Positions 1 through 8,805 of a stretch of 64,000 nucleotides of DNA are shown piece after piece. The stretch spans positions 1 through 64,000 of the forward strand of contig NZ_KE384071.1 of the NCBI RefSeq assembly GCF_000423665.1, in the 5' to 3' direction. Both the position numbers and the translations under genes were made by a program. Numbering within the stretch: position 1 is the first letter of the stretch; each line of letters begins with the position of its first letter. Below the pieces are notes generated by a model. It saw only the letters and a list, made by a program, of their open reading frames with translations, did not search any database and was not told the DNA's origin. This stretch comes from Solirubrobacter soli DSM 22325 (GTDB lineage: Bacteria; Actinomycetota; Thermoleophilia; Solirubrobacterales; Solirubrobacteraceae).

Positions 1-1
1 C

Positions 2-22
2 CGCTGCGGCACATCCGCAGCG
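2..22. terminator. Hairpin at window edge
   Basis: A perfect 8-bp stem, CGCTGCGG at 2-9 and CCGCAGCG at 15-22, closes a 5-nt loop. A second small hairpin (CGGCCC-AGA-GGGCCG, 46-60) follows. Neither has a T-run. Factor-independent termination of a gene lying to the left is possible but cannot be shown. I see no coding sequence in 1-135. Confidence 0.35.
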
Positions 23-106
23 CCTCGCGCCACCCACGCTGCTCACGGCCCAGAGGGCCGCATCGCGAGCGCGGCCGGCCCGAGCCACTGGCGGCTGCAC
101 CACATC

Positions 107-119
107 GGTCGGACCGACC
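107..119 (-). terminator. Short palindrome after MFS gene
   Basis: GGTCGG-A-CCGACC forms a perfect 6+1+6 palindrome just downstream of the stop codon of the minus-strand MFS gene (stop at 136-138). Its position suits a transcription end, but the stem is short and lacks a T tract. Confidence 0.3.
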
Positions 120-135
120 ATTCGTCAACAGACTC

Positions 136-2154
136 CTAGCCGCCCAGCAGTGAGAGGAGCCCGCCCGCGCTGCGCGGGTCGACGCCGTGCTCGCGCTCGA
201 ACTCCTTCGCCCGCTTCTTGTCGAACAGCGCCAGCGCGAACTCCTCCCGGGAGGCGCCGAGTTGGCACGCGCCCTGGTCGAGCAGGCGCAGCGCCTCGGA
301 CTGGATCGCGCCCGAGAGGCCGCCGGTGTCGGGGACGTCGCGCTGCTGGCACGGGTCCTGGAGGGCGACCGGCGCGGGCGCGACGCTGTCGTGCTCGACG
401 GCGTAGAAGACGAACGTCGCCGCGGCGAGCGCGGTGGCGAGCGCGATCGCCGGCTTGCGGTAGGCGGAGAGCAGCAGGACGGCGGCGAGCAGCGCGAGCG
501 CGGCGGCGATCAGGTAGGCCGAGCGGAACGCGTCCTGCACCGCGACGACCACGACGTCGTCCAGCCGACCCGCGAGCCGGTCGTAGACCGCGGCGTTGTC
601 CGCGAACTCCGCCCGCTTGGCCTTCACGGAGCGCGTCAGCCCCTCGCGCGGGTTGTCGACGTCGACGTCGGCGAGCAGCGCGGGCGCGAGCTGGAGCTTC
701 TGCAGCGGGTCGATCTGCGCGTCCAGGACGAGCGCCGTGCCCTGCAGGATCGCGTTCTCGGTCGCGCTCGTCAGCTGTGCCGTGGCGACCGGCGCGAGGA
801 TCGCGAGCACGAGCACGATCCCCACGTGGCGGGCGACGAGGTTGCGCGCGGCCTCGGCGATGTCGCGCTCGTCGCTGAACGCCGGCAGTGAGAGCCCCAT
901 CCCCGCTCCGGCGAGGATCTGCGGGACGATCGTCCACCCGATCGTCGGCGCGGGCAGGAACGCCAGCGCCGCCGCCCCGCCGGCGATCAGCAGCGCACCC
1001 GCCAGCGCCTTCGGCCGCGGGTCGCCGGGGATCGCGGCGCCGCCGAGCGCGGCGACCGGCAGCACGGTGACCCCGAGCGCGGCCTCGATCGGCGACATCG
1101 CGAACCCGGCCACGAGCTCGATGACGAGGAGGAACAGGACCGCGGTGAACGCCGCGGCGGTGAAGGCGAGGGCGGCGAGCCACACGGGCGACGTGGGCGG
1201 GTGAGGCGGGAGGACCTCGCTGTGGAGGGCCGCGGGCAGGTGCGGACCGGCGTGGCCGCCGTGACGAGGCGGCGCGGGCGCGGGCGAGCCGGCGTCGGCG
1301 TCGGCGTCGTCGCCGTCGCCGTCGCGCAGCGGCGCGGGCGGGCGCGGCGCGTCGACGTCGTCGCCGTGCGGCGCGGGCGGGCGCGGCGCGTCGGCGTCGT
1401 CGCCGTGCGGCGCGGGCGGGAGCGACGCGTCGACGTCGTCGCCGTGCGGCGCGGGCGCGGGCGACGCGGCGATGTCGCCGCGGAGCGGCGCGGGCGGCGC
1501 CTCGCCGCGGGCCCACAGGCCGCCGGCCCCCGGTGCGTCCGGCGCCCGCGGGGGCGCCGCCGGGGGCGACCAGGCGGGCGACTCGGGCCCGGGTGCACGC
1601 GAAGGCGCACCGTTGCTCGACGTCGCGGCGGCGGCCGACGCCACGCGCGGCTCTCTCCGCACGCACATCACCGCCGCGGCCAGCGCGATCGGCGCCTGGA
1701 TGATGAAGATCGAGCGCCAGTCGAAGGCCTCCGTGAGGGCGCCGCCGATCGCGGGGCCGGCGGCGGTGCCGATCAGGGCCGCGCCGATCCAGAGGCGGCG
1801 GCCGCTCGGGGAGCGTCCCGCGTCCAACACGTCGAAGGCTGAGATCAGCGCGGCCGCGCCGCCGATGGCCTGCAGGGCGCGGAAGATGAGCAGGACCTCG
1901 AGCGAGTGCGCGACGCCGCAGCCCAGCGAGGCGAGCGCGAACAACGCGAAGCCCCACGGGCCGGTGCGGATCCGCGAGGCCGGCCAGATCGACACGGCGA
2001 GGACCAGGGCATAGACGCCGATGACGGCGGCGACGCCCGTGATCGTCGTGTCCATCTCGGTGAGGATCGGGGGCAGCGCCAGCGCGACGATCGACGCGTC
2101 GGCCAGTGCCAGACCCGCCGCCACGGCGACGAGCGCGCGTCGAAGGGCCTCCAT
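136..2154 (-). CDS. MFS drug-exporter-like transporter with repetitive cytoplasmic insert
   Basis: A 672-aa integral membrane protein of the major facilitator superfamily, closest in style to DHA2/14-TM proton-drug antiporters. Six hydrophobic helices lie in about residues 8-175, including the GP/GG-rich motif AGPAIGGALTEAFDWRSIF typical of motif C and the helix 5-6 region. The remaining helices lie in about 325-625. Between the halves, about residues 180-320 form a Pro/Ala/Asp-rich low-complexity loop with units like PPAPHGDDVDAPR; family members normally have a short loop here. The ATG at 2154 has a GAAGG ribosome site 5 nt upstream. It starts 12 bp after the ArsR-type regulator gene, so the two are probably one operon and the regulator probably controls export. 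The substrate cannot be read from the sequence. Confidence 0.85.
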   Translation of the reverse strand: MEALRRALVAVAAGLALADASIVALALPPILTEMDTTITGVAAVIGVYALVLAVSIWPASRIRTGPWGFALFALASLGCGVAHSLEVLLIFRALQAIGGAAALISAFDVLDAGRSPSGRRLWIGAALIGTAAGPAIGGALTEAFDWRSIFIIQAPIALAAAVMCVRREPRVASAAAATSSNGAPSRAPGPESPAWSPPAAPPRAPDAPGAGGLWARGEAPPAPLRGDIAASPAPAPHGDDVDASLPPAPHGDDADAPRPPAPHGDDVDAPRPPAPLRDGDGDDADADAGSPAPAPPRHGGHAGPHLPAALHSEVLPPHPPTSPVWLAALAFTAAAFTAVLFLLVIELVAGFAMSPIEAALGVTVLPVAALGGAAIPGDPRPKALAGALLIAGGAAALAFLPAPTIGWTIVPQILAGAGMGLSLPAFSDERDIAEAARNLVARHVGIVLVLAILAPVATAQLTSATENAILQGTALVLDAQIDPLQKLQLAPALLADVDVDNPREGLTRSVKAKRAEFADNAAVYDRLAGRLDDVVVVAVQDAFRSAYLIAAALALLAAVLLLSAYRKPAIALATALAAATFVFYAVEHDSVAPAPVALQDPCQQRDVPDTGGLSGAIQSEALRLLDQGACQLGASREEFALALFDKKRAKEFEREHGVDPRSAGGLLSLLGG
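1329..1470 (-). repeat. 39-bp tandem repeat inside MFS gene
   Basis: Near-identical 39-bp units begin near 1349, 1388 and 1427, with partial copies on either side. They are in frame and encode 13-residue units of the PPAPHGDDVDAPR type. They fall in the central cytoplasmic loop of the transporter, so they look like an expanding coding minisatellite, not an intergenic element. Confidence 0.8.
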
Positions 2155-2166
2155 AGGCCTTCGAGC

Positions 2167-2739
2167 TTACGCGCGGCGCTCGAAGAGCAGTACTGAGAGC
2201 TCGGCGGCGGCGGTGCCGCCGTTGTCGTCGGCCTCGAGGCTGAGCTCGCGGGCGCGGTCGATCGCCGCGCGCAGCATGCCGGAGATCTCCTCCATACCGG
2301 CGGCGTCGAGCCGGAGCGGTGCACGAAGGACGAGGCTCGAAGGATGGTCGAACCCGCCGCTGTCGGCGGCGGTCGTCACATCGGTGAAGATCTGCTGCAG
2401 GTTCTGCCCGAGGATCCCGCGGCGGGCGGAGCGCGGGAGCTTCGCCCAGTCGCCCTCGCTGAACCAGACCGTCGTGACCGCGCGGTAGAAGTGCTCGAGC
2501 GCGCCGCGCCGCGGTTCCGTGCGAACCAGCTCGATCGCGCCGAGATCGCTCAGCAGGCGGATGTGGTAGCTGACCCGCCCGAGCGGCAGGCCGAGCTCGC
2601 GCGCCAGCTGATTGGGTGAAGCGACCCGCCCGTCCAACATCCCGAGCAATCGGTGACGAAGTGGGTGAGAGATGGCTCGGAGGAGCGCCTCGTCCAGTTC
2701 GCCAGCGTCTTGCGCCGATTGGGTATCGGGCTCAGCCAT
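2167..2739 (-). CDS. ArsR-type winged-helix transcriptional regulator
   Basis: A 190-aa cytoplasmic regulator. Residues about 15-85 form an ArsR/HTH_20-like winged helix: LLRAISHPLRHRLLGML, then NQLARELGLPLGRVSYHIRL as recognition helix, then a wing around ELVRTEPRRGALEHFYRA. The C-terminal half (about 95-190) has no recognisable metal-binding cysteines and may bind an organic ligand or mediate dimerisation. The ATG at 2739 is preceded by AAGGA and by a plausible promoter. The MFS exporter gene follows after 12 bp, so autoregulated control of the exporter is the natural inference. Confidence 0.85.
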   Translation of the reverse strand: MAEPDTQSAQDAGELDEALLRAISHPLRHRLLGMLDGRVASPNQLARELGLPLGRVSYHIRLLSDLGAIELVRTEPRRGALEHFYRAVTTVWFSEGDWAKLPRSARRGILGQNLQQIFTDVTTAADSGGFDHPSSLVLRAPLRLDAAGMEEISGMLRAAIDRARELSLEADDNGGTAAAELSVLLFERRA

Positions 2740-2757
2740 GGCGTCGGTCCTTCACGC

Positions 2758-2786
2758 AATGTACGCCGTTTGTGACCGGATGTCAT
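2758..2786 (-). promoter_or_regulatory. Putative promoter of the ArsR-MFS operon
   Basis: Read on the minus strand, ATGACA (2786-2781) is followed after exactly 17 nt by TACATT (2763-2758). The regulator start is 18 nt further on, with AAGGA between. A TTGACA box at 2797-2792 is an alternative -35 but is spaced too far for this -10. The rest of the 105-bp gap to the next gene shows nothing else. Confidence 0.45.
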
Positions 2787-2844
2787 CCTGCTGTCAATCT
2801 AAAGGGACGGTAAGAGCTTGTTGTCGCTATGACGCGTACCGAAC

Positions 2845-3489
2845 TCATTGGTTCGCGAGTTCGAGAATGGCGTCGGCGGACACCGTCTCGACGACCTTCG
2901 TGGCGGCTGAGAGGTCGATTCCCGGCACCCGCTGCACGCCCAAGGTGGGCATGCCGGCGGCCCGGCCGGCGGCGACCCCGGGCGGCGAGTCCTCGACCAC
3001 CACGCACGCCTCCGGCGGCAGCGCGAGCCGCTCGGCGGCGAGCAGGAACATGTCCGGCGCCGGCTTGCCGTGCTCGACCTCGTCGCCCGCGATCGTGACC
3101 GCGAACGTCAGCCCGGCGTGCGCCAGCGTGCGGTCCAGACGCTCGCGCACGGACGAGGAGGCAACCGCGATCGGCACCCCGAGCGACCGCAACTCGACGA
3201 CCGCCTCGAGCGCGTCGGCGAACACCTCGAGCCGCTCGTCGATCAGCGCGAACAGGACTCGGTTGAGCTCCGGCAGCAGCTCCTCCGGCGCGGGCAGCGC
3301 CGCGCGGGCCGCGAAGTAGGCGTGCGTGCGCAGGTACGGGAAACCGACGACCGCCTCGAGGTCCGCGTCCGGGATCTCGTAGCCGTACGGCCGCGCGACC
3401 TGGCGCCACGTCTCCCCCGACAGCGGCTCGGAGTCGACGAGCGTCCCGTCGCAGTCGAAGATGACGCCCGTCGGTTGCAGGGGCGGCAA
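2845..3489 (-). CDS. HAD-superfamily phosphatase (beta-phosphoglucomutase-like)
   Basis: A 214-aa soluble hydrolase. Motif I, IFDCDGTLVDSEP, with nucleophile Asp and acid/base Asp, lies at residues 10-22. A helical cap occupies about 25-95. Motif II is VASSS near 110-115. The motif III Lys falls in the HGKPAPDMF segment. Motif IV is VVEDSPPGVAAGRAAGM near 160-180. This is the HAD-IA pattern of phosphoglycolate phosphatase and beta-phosphoglucomutase relatives, which act on small phosphorylated metabolites. The substrate is not determinable. The gene is a separate transcription unit, divergent from the small ORF at 3525. Confidence 0.88.
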   Translation of the reverse strand: MPPLQPTGVIFDCDGTLVDSEPLSGETWRQVARPYGYEIPDADLEAVVGFPYLRTHAYFAARAALPAPEELLPELNRVLFALIDERLEVFADALEAVVELRSLGVPIAVASSSVRERLDRTLAHAGLTFAVTIAGDEVEHGKPAPDMFLLAAERLALPPEACVVVEDSPPGVAAGRAAGMPTLGVQRVPGIDLSAATKVVETVSADAILELANQ

Positions 3490-3524
3490 GGTATCAGCGC
3501 GCCGTCAGAACGCTCTCTTCGGGT

Positions 3525-3701
3525 ATGACCCTCTCCACCGATGACCGTCGCCTGGCGTGGGAATGCGCCCGCGACGACGCCCATCTCGCCTTCCGCGTCT
3601 GGTGCGAGGCGCCCGTCGGCGCCAAGCGCGACGCTTATACGGCCTACCGCGCCGCGGCCGATCGCGAGGACGTCGCGATCGCCGCGCTCATGGGCGGTTA
3701 G
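3525..3701 (+). CDS. Small hypothetical protein (58 aa)
   Basis: ATG at 3525 opens a 58-codon frame ending TAG at 3699-3701, too short for usual ORF lists. The product begins MTLSTDDRRLAWECARDDAH and ends IAALMGG. It is rich in Ala, Arg and Asp with regularly placed aromatics, consistent with a small helical protein. It diverges from the HAD gene 35 bp away. Its last 14 bp overlap the 3' end of the convergent ankyrin gene. No family was recognised. In-frame codon use with GC third positions supports a real gene. Confidence 0.55.
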   Translation: MTLSTDDRRLAWECARDDAHLAFRVWCEAPVGAKRDAYTAYRAAADREDVAIAALMGG

Positions 3702-4800
3702 CCGCGAGCCACTCGTACAGCGGCGAGTCGGCGTCCTCGAGGTACGCCGGCTCGATGCGCTCGCCCGCCGCGACGAGCAGCTCGGCCACTCCGATCGACC
3801 CCGACCCGTGCACGGCCGCCCACAGGCCGTCCGGCTTCGCGCCCGCGGCGAGCAGGAAGCGCACCCGCTCGACATCGCCCAGCCACGCGGCGATCGAGAT
3901 CAGTGACGCCAGCGGGGAGCCGCCGATCACGCCTTTGAAGTCCGGGCCGTAGAGCTCGACCACGAGGCCGAGCGTGTCGGCGCGGGCGAGCGCCTCGAGC
4001 TGGTCCCAGTCGTGCTCGCGCGGGATCACCGGCGGCCGTTCCCCCCGAGCGATGGCGGCGATCGCGAGGTCGTCGAAGTCGACGTCGGTGCGCGCGCCGA
4101 GCGCCTCCAGCGCGGCGGCGACCTCGTCGAACCCGCGCAGGACCGCGTGCTGGTAGGCGGTGCGCAGCCGCTCCGGCCTGCGCCAGATCTCGCCGCCGAG
4201 GTGCTCGAGGTCGGCGCCGTGCGCCGCCAGGACGCGGATCGCCTCCGGCCCGCGCCCGCGGCGCACCGCGTGCGGGAGCAACTCGCGGGGATCGGCGCCG
4301 GCTTCGAGGAGCAGCCGGACGTGCTCGGGGCGGTCGTCGTCCAGCGCGTGGGCGAGCATGATCGGCTCGGCCGTCGCGCCGTGCTCGAGCAGTGCGCGCA
4401 GACAGTCGGCGCTCTCGGCCTCGGTGGCGTGGTAGACCGACTCGCCGTCGTCGGGGTTCGCGCCGGCGTCCAGCAGCAGGCGCGTGAGCTCCGGATCGTG
4501 GGCGCGGCCGGCGGCGCCGTACAACGCCGACATCTCGCCGTACTCGTTGGTGAAGGTCGCGTTGGGGTCGGCGCCGCGCGCGAGGAGCTCTCGTGCCGGC
4601 GCAACGTTCGCGAACACCGAGTGGGTCACGTAGAGCAGCGGCGCCCACCCCAGTGGCCCGCCCGGCGCGTTCGCGTCGCCCTCGAACCCGTCGCCGTGGA
4701 CCAGCCGCGCCCACTGGTCGTCCGTCTCGCGCCACAGTGCCTCCGCCCGCGCGCGCCGGCCGTTCGTCGCCGCCCGCACGAAGTCGTCCATCCGCGCCAT
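3688..4800 (-). CDS. Ankyrin-repeat protein
   Basis: A 370-aa soluble protein built of ankyrin repeats, a protein-binding scaffold. Repeat signatures are visible: ARELLARGADPNATFTNEYG, ELTRLLLDAGANPDDG, CLRALLEHGATAEP, HVRLLLEAGADPRELL, AIRVLAAHGADLEHL and VRFLLAAGAKPDG. I chose ATG 4800 (MARMDDFVRAA); 4791 is an alternative. The open frame extends upstream to 4986, but that part lies in the divergent gene and has no ankyrin character. There is no signal peptide or membrane segment. Partners are unknown, and nothing ties it to its neighbours. Confidence 0.85.
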   Translation of the reverse strand: MARMDDFVRAATNGRRARAEALWRETDDQWARLVHGDGFEGDANAPGGPLGWAPLLYVTHSVFANVAPARELLARGADPNATFTNEYGEMSALYGAAGRAHDPELTRLLLDAGANPDDGESVYHATEAESADCLRALLEHGATAEPIMLAHALDDDRPEHVRLLLEAGADPRELLPHAVRRGRGPEAIRVLAAHGADLEHLGGEIWRRPERLRTAYQHAVLRGFDEVAAALEALGARTDVDFDDLAIAAIARGERPPVIPREHDWDQLEALARADTLGLVVELYGPDFKGVIGGSPLASLISIAAWLGDVERVRFLLAAGAKPDGLWAAVHGSGSIGVAELLVAAGERIEPAYLEDADSPLYEWLAANRP

Positions 4801-4810
4801 GCTGCCACGG

Positions 4811-4840
4811 TTGACGACCGGTGGCTGAGCGGTGTTTGAT
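4811..4840 (+). promoter_or_regulatory. Putative promoter of the KAP-like NTPase gene
   Basis: TTGACG (4811-4816) and TTTGAT (4835-4840) are spaced by 18 nt, 14 nt before the ATG at 4855. This is sigma-70-like and sits in the 54-bp divergent gap with the ankyrin gene. Confidence 0.4.
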
Positions 4841-4854
4841 CTCGATGACATTCG

Positions 4855-7764
4855 ATGATCGCTAAGGAACTCCTGGACGACGCGATGCAACGCGCGCTCA
4901 AGGAGCCAGAGCTGGAAGCCGCGCTCAAGTTGCTCAAGGACCGCGAGCGCGTGTTGGAGAACCTCAAGCGCAACGCGCGTAAGCATGCGGACGACATCGA
5001 GCGCTCCGCGTTCACCGCGCTCGAGGCGTTGCGCGTGTGCCAGCGCGACTTCACCGCGATGCTCGAGACGATCGCCCGCTCGCGTGCGGCGTCCGGCGAC
5101 GTCGAGGCGGAGCGTGTGGTGAAGCTGAGCCGCGACTACGCCGCCCTCGTCATCCGGATCACCAAGCTCGAACAGGAGGAGAAGGGGCGCGCGCGCAAGA
5201 CGCTCGACGATCTCCGCAAGCGTCAGGCGGAGCTCGCCGAGCAGCTCGAGTCCGCACAGGCGGCGGTGTTCGAGGGCCTGCAGTCAGGCGAGGACGCCGA
5301 CCGCCTGCTCGCCGCCGAGAAGGCACGCGTGGACGCCTCCCGCGAGCTGGCCGTCCGGGCGCTGCTCGAGCAGGGGATCCTGCCGCTGTGGCGGAGCGAG
5401 CTCAACACGCTGCTCGAGTCCGAGGACGCGCTCTCGTCGGGCGAGAAGCGGCGCTACCGCACCAGCCTCGAGGGCGCCCGGCCGGACGGGCTGTCGACGC
5501 TGCCTGACCGCGAGCGGGAGATCGTCACCGAGGCGAACGGCCGGCTGCAACGCGTGTTCGAGCAACTGCCCGGCGGCAGCATCGGGATCTCGGGGCCGCG
5601 CGGCGTCGGCAAGACGACGCTGCTGCGCGCGGTCTGCAAGGCCGACGCGCCGCGTGGCGCCGCGGACCACCTGGCGGTCATGGTGTACGCCCCGGTCAAG
5701 TACGCCTCGCTCGATTTCGTGCTGCATCTCCTAGAGACCACGTGCCGCGCGTCGCTTCCCCCGGACAGCTACGTCGATCCGCTCGAGGAGGGCGTCGACG
5801 CGCGGCTGCGCCGGGCCGAGCGTTCGGTCAAGCTGGCGACCCGCATCGCGATCGGCGTCGGCGTCCTCGCCGGCGTGATCGGCCTCCTGCTGACGATCAA
5901 GGCGCTGCGGGCGGACGGCTCGCCGGAGGCGACGCGGCAGCTGCTGGCGGCCGCCTCCGTCCTGGGCGCCGCGCTCGTCATCCTCGCGATCGCGCAGCAG
6001 CGGGGACGGGCCTTCGCGGCGGGCGCGGCCGTCTCCTCGGGAGCCGCGACGGCGGCCGTGGTCGCGACGATCGTCAGCGACTGGACGCCGGTGACCTGGG
6101 GGATCGTCGCCGCCGGCGCGCTCGCGGGCTGGCCGCTCCTCGCCATCCTTCCGACGTGGGTCGCCGCCCGGTCGATCCGGCGCCCGTGGCACGCCTCGAT
6201 CGTGGTGCTCGCGGGCGGTGCCGTCTTCGTCGCGATCGTCGCGGGAACCGGACGCAACCTCGACCCGCCGTCGGGGCTCGGGGCGATGATCGTGCTGGGC
6301 GCGGCCTTGATCGGCCCGCTCGCGGCCCGGCTGGTGCGCAAGGCGTTCGTGCTCGACCCGACCGAGCTGACCAGGCGCGCCACGCTGAAGCGGGTCGACG
6401 ACATCGCGTCGAGCGCCGACCGCCTGGCGAAGGGCCTCGTCGCGACCGGGACGGTCGTCGCGGTCTCGGGGCTCGCGGTGGTCGGTCTCGGGATGCTCAA
6501 CACGCCGCCGAGCACCGCGCTCAGCGCGGCGTTGACGCTCGCGTTGAGCGGTGGCGCGCTCGCGGCGCTGCTGTCCGACATCTCGCCGCTCGCCAGCTCC
6601 GCCCTGGACCAGCGGCCGGTGACGCTCCCGCCGAGCGTCTCGGCGGTCGAGGCCGTGGCCGAGACGGGCTGGACGTCGAAGCTCGAACCCGAGCAGCTGG
6701 AGCGCCTCGAGGCGCTCGCGCGGGCCAATCTCCAGCGGATCAAGTACCAGCGCGCGTTCAACGCGGGGTGGTCCACCAAGGTGGGCTTCACGGGCAACAC
6801 GATCAAGCTCCCCTTCAGCGCGGAGGCCTCCACCACCGGCGGTCGCTCGTCGACGGAGCAGGCGATGACGCTGCCGGAGGTCGTGGGCCTGCTGCGCGAG
6901 TTCCTGCAGATCGCCTCGACGACCGCCGGGAGCATGGTCGTCGCCATCGACGAGATGGACAAGATGGGCTCCGACGAGGATGCCGAGCGCTTCCTCAACG
7001 ACGTCAAGGCGATCTTCGGCATCCCCCGGTGCTACTTCCTGATCTCCGTCTCAGAGGACGCGGTCGCGAGCTTCGAGCGCCGCGGCATGCCGTTCCGCGA
7101 CGTGTTCGACAGCGCGTTGGACGACGTGCTGCGGGTCGATCACCTCGCGGTGGATGGAACGGAGCTGCTCCTCACCGCCCGCACGATCGACATGTCGGAG
7201 CCGTTCAAGGCGCTCTGCCACGCGCTCGCGGGCGGGCTCCCACGGGATGTGATCCGCGTCGCGCGACGGCTCTTCGACCTGCGCGATCAACGGCGCGTGG
7301 AAGGCCTGACCGCGCTGACCAGGGCGCTTGCCGCCGAGGAGCTGAAGGCCAAGCGCGACGGGACGGTGACCGCCGCCGCCCGCCTCGGTGCGCGCGCCGA
7401 CGCGACGGCGATCCTCGGCTGGCTCGGCGACGCCAGCCCGGTGCCCGACGCCAAGGTCCTCGAGGACGCGCTGAAGACGCTGCCCACGTTCAATGCCGAC
7501 GGCGACGAGGTGGCGCGGGCGCTCGAGCGACTCGTGCGCGAGCTGGCCGCGTACTGGTACCTGTGCGTCACGCTGACCGAGTTCTTCATCGACGAGCGGA
7601 CGCCGTTCGAGTTCCTGATGGCCGAGTCGGAGGGCGGCCTCGGCTCGATCGCGCAGCTCGCTCGGGCGCGCCAGGCCTTCACGATCGACCCGGGGCTCGC
7701 CTGGCAGCGCGTGTCGGCCTTCCGCGAGGACTGGAACCTGCCGACGCTGAGCTTGAACCGCTAG
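4855..7764 (+). CDS. Large KAP-like P-loop NTPase with membrane insert
   Basis: A 969-aa protein. Residues about 1-190 are charged and heptad-like (coiled coil). Walker A GPRGVGKTT lies at about 246-254. Roughly 325-575 holds about eight hydrophobic segments, and Walker B VVAIDEMDKM is far downstream at about 695-704. A transmembrane block between Walker A and Walker B is the hallmark of KAP-family NTPases (STAND/AAA-like), so this is probably a membrane-anchored NTPase with ATPase halves facing the cytoplasm. The C-terminal 250 residues are helical, with no catalytic domain recognised. Such proteins serve as signalling or defence switches in some bacteria; the role here is unknown. It is monocistronic or leads into the oxidoreductase gene 18 bp downstream. 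Confidence 0.75.
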   Translation: MIAKELLDDAMQRALKEPELEAALKLLKDRERVLENLKRNARKHADDIERSAFTALEALRVCQRDFTAMLETIARSRAASGDVEAERVVKLSRDYAALVIRITKLEQEEKGRARKTLDDLRKRQAELAEQLESAQAAVFEGLQSGEDADRLLAAEKARVDASRELAVRALLEQGILPLWRSELNTLLESEDALSSGEKRRYRTSLEGARPDGLSTLPDREREIVTEANGRLQRVFEQLPGGSIGISGPRGVGKTTLLRAVCKADAPRGAADHLAVMVYAPVKYASLDFVLHLLETTCRASLPPDSYVDPLEEGVDARLRRAERSVKLATRIAIGVGVLAGVIGLLLTIKALRADGSPEATRQLLAAASVLGAALVILAIAQQRGRAFAAGAAVSSGAATAAVVATIVSDWTPVTWGIVAAGALAGWPLLAILPTWVAARSIRRPWHASIVVLAGGAVFVAIVAGTGRNLDPPSGLGAMIVLGAALIGPLAARLVRKAFVLDPTELTRRATLKRVDDIASSADRLAKGLVATGTVVAVSGLAVVGLGMLNTPPSTALSAALTLALSGGALAALLSDISPLASSALDQRPVTLPPSVSAVEAVAETGWTSKLEPEQLERLEALARANLQRIKYQRAFNAGWSTKVGFTGNTIKLPFSAEASTTGGRSSTEQAMTLPEVVGLLREFLQIASTTAGSMVVAIDEMDKMGSDEDAERFLNDVKAIFGIPRCYFLISVSEDAVASFERRGMPFRDVFDSALDDVLRVDHLAVDGTELLLTARTIDMSEPFKALCHALAGGLPRDVIRVARRLFDLRDQRRVEGLTALTRALAAEELKAKRDGTVTAAARLGARADATAILGWLGDASPVPDAKVLEDALKTLPTFNADGDEVARALERLVRELAAYWYLCVTLTEFFIDERTPFEFLMAESEGGLGSIAQLARARQAFTIDPGLAWQRVSAFREDWNLPTLSLNR

Positions 7765-7782
7765 CGCGGCCAGAATGCTGGG

Positions 7783-8727
7783 ATGCGCGCGATCCAGATC
7801 ACCAGCAAGGGCGGCCCCGAGGTCATGCGGCTCGAGGACGTCCCCGAGCCCGAGGGCGACCTCATCGTCAGCGTCGAGGCGATCGGCGTCAACTTCCGCG
7901 ACGTGTATGAGCGCGAAGGGCGCGGCGCGATGTACGGGCGTGCGCCGCTGCCGCTGATCGTCGGCGCCGAGGGCGCGGGGACGGTCGTGCAGGGCGCGGG
8001 CGAGTTCGCCGAGGGCGACCGCGTCGCGTGGGCGGCGGCGGCCGGCTCCTACGCCGAGCGGGTGGCTGTGCCATTGAAGGAGGCCGTCAAGCTCCCGGAC
8101 GGCGTGTCCTGCGAGCAGGCGGCCGCGGCGATCCTGCAGGGCATGACGGCGCACTATCTGAGCCAGTCGACGTACCCCGTGAACGCCGGCGACGTGTGCG
8201 TGGTGCACGCGGCCGCGGGCGGCGTCGGACTGCTGCTGACGCAGATGATCAAGGCGCGCGGCGGGACGGTGATCGCGACGGCCTCCACCGAGGAGAAGCG
8301 TTCGTTGGCGCGGGGCGCGGGCGCGGACGAGGTCATCCCGTACGAGGGCTTCGGCGCGTTCGTGAACGAGCGCGGCGGCGCCCACGTGATCTACGACGCG
8401 ATCGGCGCGACCACGTTCGAGGAGGGCATGGGCGCGCTGCGCACCCGCGGGATGTTCGTCCTGTACGGGATGGCCAGCGGTCCGGCGCCGGCCGTCGACC
8501 CGCAGTCGCTGAACCCGAAGTCGCTGTTCTTGACCCGCCCCGGTCTGCCGGGCTACACGGCCACGCGCGAGGAACTGGTGTGGCGGGCGAGCGAGGTCTT
8601 CGGCTGGATCGCGGACGGCTCGCTGGACGTGCGGATCGGCGCCCGCTACCCGTTGGAGGAGGCGGTCCAGGCCCACGTGGACCTCGAGGGACGCACGACC
8701 ACGGGGAAGTTGCTTCTCGTGCCGTAG
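7783..8727 (+). CDS. Zinc-free medium-chain quinone oxidoreductase
   Basis: A 314-aa NADPH:quinone-reductase-like (QOR) member of the medium-chain dehydrogenase/reductase superfamily. The N-terminal GroES-like fold begins MRAIQITSKGGPEVM and contains the GVNFRDVYEREG segment. The Rossmann NADPH-binding loop AAAGGVGLLLTQ lies at about 145-160. No structural-zinc cysteine cluster is present, as expected for QORs. Length matches the family (about 320-330). Likely reaction: NADPH-dependent reduction of quinones or enals in the cytoplasm. The start follows the NTPase stop by 18 bp, so co-transcription is possible, but a functional link is not evident. Confidence 0.9.
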   Translation: MRAIQITSKGGPEVMRLEDVPEPEGDLIVSVEAIGVNFRDVYEREGRGAMYGRAPLPLIVGAEGAGTVVQGAGEFAEGDRVAWAAAAGSYAERVAVPLKEAVKLPDGVSCEQAAAAILQGMTAHYLSQSTYPVNAGDVCVVHAAAGGVGLLLTQMIKARGGTVIATASTEEKRSLARGAGADEVIPYEGFGAFVNERGGAHVIYDAIGATTFEEGMGALRTRGMFVLYGMASGPAPAVDPQSLNPKSLFLTRPGLPGYTATREELVWRASEVFGWIADGSLDVRIGARYPLEEAVQAHVDLEGRTTTGKLLLVP

Positions 8728-8805
8728 TCATGTATCAGCGCGCGTGGTCCGCGCTCATGTGCAATGCATGACGACGTCACACCCACAGTTGGTCTGGGTC
8801 TCGCC

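Noticed and set aside
1..135. A gene end or RNA gene at the left edge
   Set aside because: Only small hairpins are visible; no tRNA-like arms or coding signal.
7051..8676. 541-aa minus-strand ORF opposite the NTPase and oxidoreductase genes, and many similar long antisense ORFs (for example 31457-32998, 47404-48960, 56188-59787)
   Set aside because: High GC makes stop codons rare in mirror frames. The translations are Arg/Gly/Ala-rich without domains, and they lie wholly over genes with clear motifs.
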